Source: Paraburkholderia oxyphila NBRC 105797
GTDB taxonomy: Bacteria; Pseudomonadota; Gammaproteobacteria; Burkholderiales; Burkholderiaceae
Direction of reading: 5' to 3'
NCBI RefSeq assembly: GCF_000685075.1
Contig: NZ_BAYD01000051.1
Location: 1 to 64,000, forward strand
DNA length: 64,000 nt
Translations under genes and position numbers: made by a program
Notes under the pieces: model-generated
Databases searched by the model: none
Seen by the model: only the letters and a program-made list of their open reading frames with translations
Told to the model about the DNA's origin: nothing
Shown here: positions 57,602 to 64,000 of the stretch, piece by piece
Layout: every line of letters begins with the position of its first letter
Position numbering within the stretch: the stretch's first letter is position 1

Positions 57602-58936
57602 TCATTTGACGGCTGCTTGTGGCGCTGCCTGCCTCGCTTCGCTTCGTGGCGCGGGGACGGTGCACAACAGCATGACCATGCCCGCCGCGAGCAGCACCGC
57701 GATCACCACGAGCCCCGCATAGAGGCTGCCGGTATACGTCTTGAGCAAGCCAACCAGCGACGGACTCACCGCACCGCCAAGCGCCCCGATTGCGGTAATC
57801 ACGGCGATGCCGCCCGCGGCGGCGCCGCCGTCGAGCCACGCCGTGGGAATCGTCCAGAAGATGCTGAGCGTCGCATAGATGCAGACCGACGCGGCCATGA
57901 GCAGCACGACGGTGAGCGTCACGCTATGCGCTGCGAACGGCAGCAGCAGGAAGCTGGCGGAGACGATGAAGCCGCAGGCGGCCACATGCCAGCGGCGCTC
58001 CATGCGTCGATCGGAGCTGCGGCCGATCAGGGCGATGCCGATGGCCGTGCACACCGAGATCGCGCCGCTCAGCCAGCCGACGTCGCGCACTTCATGCACG
58101 CCCACCTGGCGCAGCAGCGTGGGAATCCAGAAGCCAATCGCGTTCAGCCCCATGAAGATGCAGAAGTAGATGGCCGAGAGCACATGGATACGCGGATTGC
58201 GCAGCACCTCGCGCAGGTGTGCGGGCGACGCTGAGTGTGCGCGGCGGCGCTGGCGGTCCGCTTCGAGCGCGGCCTCCACGTGCTGTTTCTCGGCGCTCGA
58301 GAGCCAGTGCGAATCGGCGGGGCGGTTGTCGAGGTAGAGCATGGCCATCACGCCGAGCACAATGGCGGGCACGCCTTCGATCAGGAACAGCCATTGCCAG
58401 CCGCGCAGGCCCATTGCGTCGTGCAGATGGCTCATGATCGCGCCCGACATGGGGCCGCCTATCACACCGGCGAGCGGCACCGCCATGATGAAGAGGCTCA
58501 TGATGCGCCCGCGCCGGCTATCGGGAAACCAGTAGGTCAGATACAGCACGATGCCGGGAAAGAAACCCGCTTCGGCCGCGCCCAGCAAAAAGCGCAGCAC
58601 GTAGAGCGAGGTGGCGTTATGCACGAACATCAGCAGCACGGTCAGGCTGCCCCACAGCACCATGATGCGCAAGAGCGTCTTGCGCACGCCTATGCGCGCG
58701 AGCAGCAGGTTGCTGGGCACTTCGAACACCACATAGCCGATGAAGAACATCCCCGCGGCGATGCCGAAGATGGCGTCGTTGAGCTTCAGGTCCTGCAGGA
58801 ACTGCAGCTTCGCAAAGCCGATGTTCACGCGATCGATGAAGTTCACGACGTAGCAGATGAACAGGAAGGGCACGATGCGGCGCGTGATCTTCCGGAACGT
58901 GGCCTCGTCGTGCTGCGTGGCCGATGGGTTGTGCAT
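57602..58936 (-). CDS. MFS transporter, anion:cation symporter type
   Basis: A 444-residue twelve-helix carrier of the ACS branch, with NFIDRVNIGFAKLQ, FEVPSNLLLARIGVRK and GIVLYLTYWFPDSRRG. It lies 104 bp downstream of a sulfatase-family gene on the same strand and probably brings in the sulfate or phosphonate ester, or the released organic part, that the sulfatase handles. Confidence 0.9.
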   Translation of the reverse strand: MHNPSATQHDEATFRKITRRIVPFLFICYVVNFIDRVNIGFAKLQFLQDLKLNDAIFGIAAGMFFIGYVVFEVPSNLLLARIGVRKTLLRIMVLWGSLTVLLMFVHNATSLYVLRFLLGAAEAGFFPGIVLYLTYWFPDSRRGRIMSLFIMAVPLAGVIGGPMSGAIMSHLHDAMGLRGWQWLFLIEGVPAIVLGVMAMLYLDNRPADSHWLSSAEKQHVEAALEADRQRRRAHSASPAHLREVLRNPRIHVLSAIYFCIFMGLNAIGFWIPTLLRQVGVHEVRDVGWLSGAISVCTAIGIALIGRSSDRRMERRWHVAACGFIVSASFLLLPFAAHSVTLTVVLLMAASVCIYATLSIFWTIPTAWLDGGAAAGGIAVITAIGALGGAVSPSLVGLLKTYTGSLYAGLVVIAVLLAAGMVMLLCTVPAPRSEARQAAPQAAVK

Positions 58937-59040
58937 GGTGTCTCCTTTGCGTCCGACTGGCTTCGAGGCTGGCCGGTCTTATCCGCGGTTTTATCGCGCG
59001 GTTTTATTTGTTGTCGCGAGGCGGCTCGAGTCCGCGGCGC

Positions 59041-60612
59041 TCACCACTCGCCGAAGAACACGCCCCATTGCTTGTGATTGTCGGTCTTGCTCTCCACGCC
59101 CGCATGGTCGACTGTCACGCGCTGCTTGAGCGTGCCGTGCCACTCGGCGAGCCGCGCGTGCATACGCACACGTATCGGCTCATGGCTCGCATCGGCGCCA
59201 AGGTCGATGTACTCGTCGGGGTCCGCCGCCAGGTCGAAGAGCTGCGGCCGGAAGCCTTGCCAGTAGACGTATTTCCAGCGCGAGTCGCGCACCATCCAGC
59301 CACGGCAGGCGTCGGGGCTGCGGCCCAGCGTGAGGCGTGCGCCACGGTAGCTGTAATCGAGCTCGGAAACGACATAGTCGCGCCAGCCTTCGGCCTTGTC
59401 CGCATCGCCGCGCGTGAGCGCCAGCACCGAGGCGCCTTCCACGCGCTCGTCATAGGCGGGCAGGTCCAGCGCATCGAGTATGGTCGGCACGACGTCGATG
59501 CCCGACATGAAGCGCGTTTCCGCCGTGCCGCGTGTGGCGTCGGCTCGCGGCGACGGGTCGTACACGATCATCGGCACGCGCTGCACGGTGTCGTAGAACA
59601 TCTCCTTTTCGCCGAGCCAATGGTCGCCGAGAAAATCGCCATGGTCGGCCGTGAAGACGATCAGCGTGTCCTGCCAGCGGCCGAGGCGCTCCAGCGTCTC
59701 CCACAGCCGGCCGAGGTGGTCGTCGATCTGCTGGATCAGGCCCTGGTAGACGGGCCGCACGGTGTTCGACACTTCTTCGCGCGAGAAATTGAGGCTTTCC
59801 TCGTGCTGGCGGTAGGCGGCCACCACCGGGTGCGCCTCGTCGTGCTCGCTGCGTTGCCGCTTGAGCGGCAGGCACTGGTCGAGCGAATAGAGGTCGTGGT
59901 ATGGGCGCGGCGCCACATAGGGCCAGTGCGGCTTCACATACGAGAGGTGCAGCGCCCACGGCTGGTCGCCCTGCTGCTCGATATAGCGAATCGCCTGATC
60001 GGTCATGTACGCGGTTTCCGAATGCGGCTCGGCCACGCGCGACGGCCAGCGCACGTTGCGCATTTTCCATCCGGAATGCACGGCGCCACTTTCGTCTTCC
60101 ACGCCAATCACGAAATCGCTCCACGGCTTGTCGCTCACATAGCCGTGGCGGCGCAGGAAGGCCGGGTAGCCGCTCTCGCTGCCGGGCTCGTGATGACCGT
60201 CGTAGCGGTCCAGCTCGATGAAAGAGCCGGTCGAGAGCCGCTGGCCCAGCGCGCTCGCGCGGGCGATCTCGAGGCGCTCCATGCCTTGCGCGTCCACTTG
60301 CACGTGGGTCTTGCCGGCGAGCGCGAGCGTGCGGCCGTGGCGCATCAGGTATTCACCGAGCGTGAGTTCGCCGAGCGACATCGGCACGCGATTCCAGTTC
60401 GCGCCGTGGCTCGTCATCGTGCGCCCCGTGTAATAGGACATGCGCGACGGGCCGCATACGCCTGAGGTCACGAATGCGTTGTCGAAGCGCACGCCGCGCG
60501 CGGCCAGCGTATCGATGTTGCGTGTGCGCAGGTACGGATGCCCATAGCAGCCGAGATGATCGCGCCGCAACTGGTCGCACATGATGAAGAGAACGTTTCG
60601 GGTCGATGTCAT
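59041..60612 (-). CDS. Cys-type sulfatase / phosphonate monoester hydrolase family
   Basis: A 523-residue alkaline-phosphatase-superfamily hydrolase. It has the N-terminal metal-binding segment NVLFIMCDQLRRDHLGCYG, the sulfatase signature VCGPSRMSYYTGR in which Cys53 must be converted to formylglycine, and FTADHGDFLGDH. It resembles phosphonate monoester hydrolases and choline-sulfatase-like enzymes; the substrate is not determinable. ATG 60612 is chosen because the family motif begins directly after it; longer frames add only low-complexity residues. No signal peptide, so cytoplasmic. Divergent from a MarR-type gene, with a palindrome in between. Confidence 0.88.
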   Translation of the reverse strand: MTSTRNVLFIMCDQLRRDHLGCYGHPYLRTRNIDTLAARGVRFDNAFVTSGVCGPSRMSYYTGRTMTSHGANWNRVPMSLGELTLGEYLMRHGRTLALAGKTHVQVDAQGMERLEIARASALGQRLSTGSFIELDRYDGHHEPGSESGYPAFLRRHGYVSDKPWSDFVIGVEDESGAVHSGWKMRNVRWPSRVAEPHSETAYMTDQAIRYIEQQGDQPWALHLSYVKPHWPYVAPRPYHDLYSLDQCLPLKRQRSEHDEAHPVVAAYRQHEESLNFSREEVSNTVRPVYQGLIQQIDDHLGRLWETLERLGRWQDTLIVFTADHGDFLGDHWLGEKEMFYDTVQRVPMIVYDPSPRADATRGTAETRFMSGIDVVPTILDALDLPAYDERVEGASVLALTRGDADKAEGWRDYVVSELDYSYRGARLTLGRSPDACRGWMVRDSRWKYVYWQGFRPQLFDLAADPDEYIDLGADASHEPIRVRMHARLAEWHGTLKQRVTVDHAGVESKTDNHKQWGVFFGEW

Positions 60613-60724
60613 GCTGGATGCCGGTTCTGATGCGGGTGGTGCTGCCGTTGGTAGGGGAGCGGTGCGATCTGCCGCGCTTGCAGCGATTGCCGCCATGGCC
60701 CGATAGTAGGGAGCAGACCGACGA

Positions 60725-60737
60725 TTGACCTAGTCAA
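60725..60737. promoter_or_regulatory. MarR-type operator candidate
   Basis: TTGAC-CTA-GTCAA, a perfect 5-bp-arm palindrome between the divergent sulfatase and MarR-type genes, about 110 bp from each start. Confidence 0.5.
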
Positions 60738-60865
60738 ACGTGTGTGCAGGTGCACAATGGCGCGCACGTCCGGGGCTTGCCGCACTGCGTAGCGGCGGCA
60801 GGCATAATGGCGAATCACTCCGCTTTCATCCGCTTTCGTTCGCTTTTATCCAGTCCGATCCGACC

Positions 60866-61411
60866 GTGCCGCGCCCGAAACCCGCTTCCCCCGCGCCCCC
60901 AGCGGCCGACCCGCCCGCGTTGAAGCACCCCGCGCATATCGAGGAATTCCTGCTGTACCGGATTCACAATCTCGCCCGGCTCGCCACGCAAGGCGTGGGC
61001 TTGATGTTCCGCCGCGAGATCGGCATCAGCCGGCGCGACTGGCGCATCCTCGCTTTCGTCGGACGGTATCCGGATCTGAACCTCACGCGCCTCGCCGAGC
61101 TCGCGTCGCTCGACACGGTGGTGGCGAGCCGCTGCGTCGCCCAGCTCGTCAAGCGCGGGCTGATCGCCAACTCGCGGCTGCCGACTAACAAGCGCATCAC
61201 GGTCCTGACGCTCACCGAGGCGGGCAAGGTGGCCTACGAGCGCGCGCGAGCGGGCGGGCAGAAGTACAACGTGGAATTCATAGACTGCCTGAGCGACGAG
61301 GAAGCCGGCGTGCTCGACGCGCTGCTCACGCGTCTCGAGCAACGCGCGGAGGAACTGACGCAGCGCGAGATCGAGAAAAGCGGCGGCGTGGCGCCTGAAG
61401 ACGACGTGTGA
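60866..61411 (+). CDS. MarR-family transcriptional regulator
   Basis: About 181 residues with the MarR winged helix (IGISRRDWRILAFVG, LASLDTVVASRCVAQLVKRG, NKRITVLTLTEAGK wing) and flanking dimerisation helices. The start is uncertain: GTG 60866 gives a reasonable N-terminus but has no clear ribosome site, and the frame is open to 60740. It is divergent from the sulfatase-MFS pair, which it probably represses through the palindrome at 60725. Confidence 0.85.
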   Translation: MPRPKPASPAPPAADPPALKHPAHIEEFLLYRIHNLARLATQGVGLMFRREIGISRRDWRILAFVGRYPDLNLTRLAELASLDTVVASRCVAQLVKRGLIANSRLPTNKRITVLTLTEAGKVAYERARAGGQKYNVEFIDCLSDEEAGVLDALLTRLEQRAEELTQREIEKSGGVAPEDDV

Positions 61412-61498
61412 CGGACGTCGCGTGAGGCGCGCGCGTCACAACCCGCGCCACAAACCCGCATTAGTCCAAGTCGCTCTCACGTTCGCGCTACCTGCACA

Positions 61499-62419
61499 TC
61501 ACGCGCCCATCACGCCCCGGCCGATCTTCGCATACGACACGAGCATGGAGGTGAGCGCCGCCGCGATAGGCGAGAGCGGCGGGCTCGCGCGATGCACGAT
61601 ACAGATCGTGTAGATCTTTTGCGGCTCCACGATGGGAATGCGCGCGAGGCCGTCGCGCATCAGGCTGTGCGTGAGCACGGTTTGCGGCAGGGGCGCGAGC
61701 AGGTCGGTCCGCGTGATCAATGAAAGCGTGTCGAACAGCGAGTCGCAGACCACGGCGATATTGGGGCGGCCCAGCCCCGCTTCGGCGAACAGGTCGACGA
61801 TGCTGCTGCCGGGCGCGCCCAGGCTGTCCGCCACGCCGGTGACGATCCATTCGCAGTCGGCCAGCTCCCGGATCGAGCGGCAGTGCGCGCGCGGGTGGCC
61901 GCGCCGGCCGACGATGGACGGCTCGGTCGGAAAGAGCGGAATCGTGTGCAGGCCGGTCGCGTCGAAGGGCTCGGGCACCGGCGTGATCGCGATGTCGAGC
62001 TGGCCCGAGCGCACGGCCGGCAGCAACGAATGCGAGAGCCCGTGCGTGACGTGCAGCCTTCCGCGCGGATAGCGGCGGCGAAATTCGGGCAGCACGGCTG
62101 GCACGAGGTGAATCGATGGCGCCGGCGACACGCCGATATCGACTTCGCCGCCTTCATCGCCCCGCAACTGGTTCATGCCGGCTTCCGCGCGATCGCACTC
62201 GCGCAGGATGATGGCCGCGTGCTCGAGCAGGCGCTCGCCGAAGGTGGTGAGCGCCACGCCGTGCGAGGTGCGCACGAACAGCTCCGCCTGCACCGAGGCC
62301 TCCAGCTTCGCCACGCTCTTGGTCAGCCCCGCCTGCGATACGCCCAGCGCGCGCGCTGCCGCGCGTACGCCGCCATGGCTCACGATCGACGCGAAATCGC
62401 GCAACTGCTGCAGTGTCAT
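61499..62419 (-). CDS. LysR-type transcriptional regulator
   Basis: A 306-residue LTTR with N-terminal winged helix (LQQLRDFASIVSHGGVRAAA, SQAGLTKSVAKLEASV) and a full effector domain. It is divergent from the MHS-family carrier at 62647, with about 230 bp between starts, and is its probable regulator. Confidence 0.9.
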   Translation of the reverse strand: MTLQQLRDFASIVSHGGVRAAARALGVSQAGLTKSVAKLEASVQAELFVRTSHGVALTTFGERLLEHAAIILRECDRAEAGMNQLRGDEGGEVDIGVSPAPSIHLVPAVLPEFRRRYPRGRLHVTHGLSHSLLPAVRSGQLDIAITPVPEPFDATGLHTIPLFPTEPSIVGRRGHPRAHCRSIRELADCEWIVTGVADSLGAPGSSIVDLFAEAGLGRPNIAVVCDSLFDTLSLITRTDLLAPLPQTVLTHSLMRDGLARIPIVEPQKIYTICIVHRASPPLSPIAAALTSMLVSYAKIGRGVMGA

Positions 62420-62646
62420 GTCTCGCTCCGCCGGGCTTGCATCATGTTGGCCGCGATCTTAAGCGACCTGCCGGGAACCCGGTGATCGCCAAAGGCGAAC
62501 ATGATAGCCAATTTCGGCTTCCCGGGTTATCTCCTGCGTGACACGATTCAGCCACGTTTCGGCTACGGCCAATCCCGCGATAGACGAGGATGTGCCGCAT
62601 CCACCAGCGAGCTTTTTCATAAAAACACTCAATGGAGATTGGAGAC

Positions 62647-63939
62647 ATGCAGGAATTGCTCAAATACCGACGCGTGATTTTCGCGTCGACGGTTGGCAAC
62701 GTGCTGGAGTGGTACGACTTCATCGCCTTCGGTTATTTGATGGGCGTGATTTCGCGCCACTTCTTTCCGGCGGGGGCGGGCATGTCGGCCACGCTGCTCA
62801 CGGCGGCGACGTTCGGCGTGTCGTTCGTCGCGCGCCCGGTGGGCGGCATCGTGCTCGGCATCTATGCGGACCGTGTCGGGCGCAAGGCGGCCCTGCTGCT
62901 CGTGATCGTGATGATGACGGTGGCCACCGCGCTGATCGGCTTTGCGCCCACTTACTCGCAGGCCGGCGTGGCCGCGACGATCATCATGGTGCTCGCACGC
63001 GTGCTGCAAGGCATCTCGGCGGGTGGCGAATTCGGCAGCGCGACGTCGATGTTGATCGAATACGCACCCGCGCACCAGAAGGGCTTGTTCGGCAGCTTCC
63101 AGATGTTTGCGCAGGCCGTGGCCGGCGTGCTCGCGTCGCTTGCGGGCGTGCTGATCACGCAGGGCCTCACGCCCGCGCAGCTCGAATCGTGGGGCTGGCG
63201 CTTGCCGTTCCTGTTCGGACTGCTGATCGGTCCGGTGGGGCTCTATATCCGCCATCGCGTCGATGAGCCCGAGGTATTCAGGAAAACGATGGAATCGGGC
63301 AGCAAGCTGTCGTTTGGAAAACTGTTGAGCGGCTACTGGCGCGAGATGACGATTGCCGCCGCGCTGGTGGCGGGCACGACCATCATGCAGTTCATCTTCA
63401 ACATCTATATGCCGACGTATGCGGTGAACTACCTGCATATGTCCGCGGGCACGCCGTTCGTCGTGATCGCGTTGTCGGGCGTGGTGCGGATCCTCGCGTG
63501 CCCGGCGTTCGGCGCGCTCTCCGACCGGACCGGGCGCAGGAGCGTGCTCGCGTGGGGGTTCGTCGGCAGCCTGCTTGCCGCATGGCCGTGCTTCGCCTGG
63601 CTACAGGCGTCGCCCACGCTGGCCACGCTGCTCATGATCGAGCTGATCTTCGGCGTGCTGGGCGCGGCCGTGCTCGGGCCGCTCTCCACCGCGCTCGCCG
63701 AGATGTTTCCGATCCACGGGCGCTCGAGTGGTCTCGCGGTCAGCTACAACGTCTCCACCACGATTTTCGGCGGCTTCACGCCGCTGATCGTGACCTGGCT
63801 GATCGTCACGACCGGCGACCGGATGGCGCCCGCCTGGTATGTGATCTTCGGCGCGGCGCTGGGCCTCGCCGCTGCTTTGAAGCTTTCGGGCGGGACGCGC
63901 GCGCCGCAGTGCGCGACGGACACGCCGCTGCACAACTGA
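62647..63939 (+). CDS. MHS-family MFS transporter (metabolite:H+ symporter)
   Basis: About 430 residues, twelve helices. The MHS hallmark VGNVLEWYDFIAFGY opens the protein, followed by RPVGGIVLGIYADRVGRK and LQGISAGGEFGSATSMLIEYAP. Relatives take up citrate, shikimate, proline-betaine or ketoglutarate. ATG 62647 is preferred, with GGAG nine bases before it; ATG 62632 lacks a ribosome site. The next gene starts 45 bp after the stop and probably acts on the imported compound. Confidence 0.9.
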   Translation: MQELLKYRRVIFASTVGNVLEWYDFIAFGYLMGVISRHFFPAGAGMSATLLTAATFGVSFVARPVGGIVLGIYADRVGRKAALLLVIVMMTVATALIGFAPTYSQAGVAATIIMVLARVLQGISAGGEFGSATSMLIEYAPAHQKGLFGSFQMFAQAVAGVLASLAGVLITQGLTPAQLESWGWRLPFLFGLLIGPVGLYIRHRVDEPEVFRKTMESGSKLSFGKLLSGYWREMTIAAALVAGTTIMQFIFNIYMPTYAVNYLHMSAGTPFVVIALSGVVRILACPAFGALSDRTGRRSVLAWGFVGSLLAAWPCFAWLQASPTLATLLMIELIFGVLGAAVLGPLSTALAEMFPIHGRSSGLAVSYNVSTTIFGGFTPLIVTWLIVTTGDRMAPAWYVIFGAALGLAAALKLSGGTRAPQCATDTPLHN

Positions 63940-63983
63940 GCCGTGCGCTCACTCATTCTTCGAAATTCGAAAGGAACACCATC

Positions 63984-64000
63984 ATGAACATGACAGGCGG
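63984..64000 (+). CDS. Start of a gene cut by the window edge
   Basis: ATG at 63984, preceded by AAGGA at nine to ten bases, opens a frame (MNMTG...) that runs off the window. Likely the next gene in the MHS transporter operon. Nothing can be said about its product. Confidence 0.4.

Overview
The window is a high-GC (roughly two-thirds G+C) chromosomal segment of a Burkholderiaceae-type beta-proteobacterium, most like Paraburkholderia or Caballeronia. That placement is inferred from base composition, codon use and gene types (fused indolepyruvate oxidoreductase, many LysR and MFS genes, hut genes, small Burkholderia-type conserved proteins). There is no rRNA, tRNA, IS element or CRISPR array to anchor it.

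Layout. 0.3-12.1 kb: a DUF2778/Tlde1-like hydrolase; a hutH-hutT histidine-utilisation pair behind two HutC-like operators; a class A penicillin-binding protein; a periplasmic SUMF1-domain protein; tandem DUF4399 proteins; an outer-membrane barrel followed by an unusual dipeptidase. 12.3-30.1 kb: the accessory centrepiece. 30.3-34.7 kb: two alpha-helical proteins resembling a two-component pore-forming toxin, one with a beta-propeller tail, and a LuxR-type regulator. 34.8-39.7 kb: a ring-cleavage-like catabolic operon. 39.8-48.4 kb: a branched-chain-type binding protein, three small proteins, a LysR/aconitase-like/MFS unit and a further LysR. 48.5-55.5 kb: a fused indolepyruvate oxidoreductase and mtnK-mtnA-class II aldolase (the DHAP-shunt gene set). 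55.6-64 kb: a ClC channel, an MFS/sulfatase pair opposite a MarR regulator, and a LysR/MHS transporter pair.

The centrepiece looks like a little-described peptide-export system. Five small genes (13419-13694 +, and 25106, 26674, 27124 and 27476 reading leftward) encode 71-95-residue proteins that share a leader ending in a double-glycine-type motif (L/I at -12, M at -7, V/I/L at -4, then GG or GA). A complete type I secretion apparatus sits among them: TolC/NodT-like outer-membrane lipoprotein, HlyD-like adaptor, parvulin-type chaperone, and a HetC-like ABC transporter carrying two cyclic-nucleotide-binding domains and an intact C39 leader peptidase. The same locus encodes a phospho-signalling set (tandem-FHA membrane protein, Ser/Thr kinase, PP2C phosphatase), a receiver-less sigma-54 activator, an LRAT-fold enzyme with a small partner, and a decayed TPR/ATP-grasp gene. 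Good sigma-54 (-24/-12) elements lie 45-76 bp upstream of four of the five precursor genes and of the LRAT gene. By contrast, the export operon and the kinase have sigma-70-like promoters. The reading proposed here is that kinase/phosphatase/FHA signalling and the sigma-54 activator switch on a set of secreted cysteine-free, Asn-rich peptides. The sequence motifs are directly visible; the regulatory wiring is inference.
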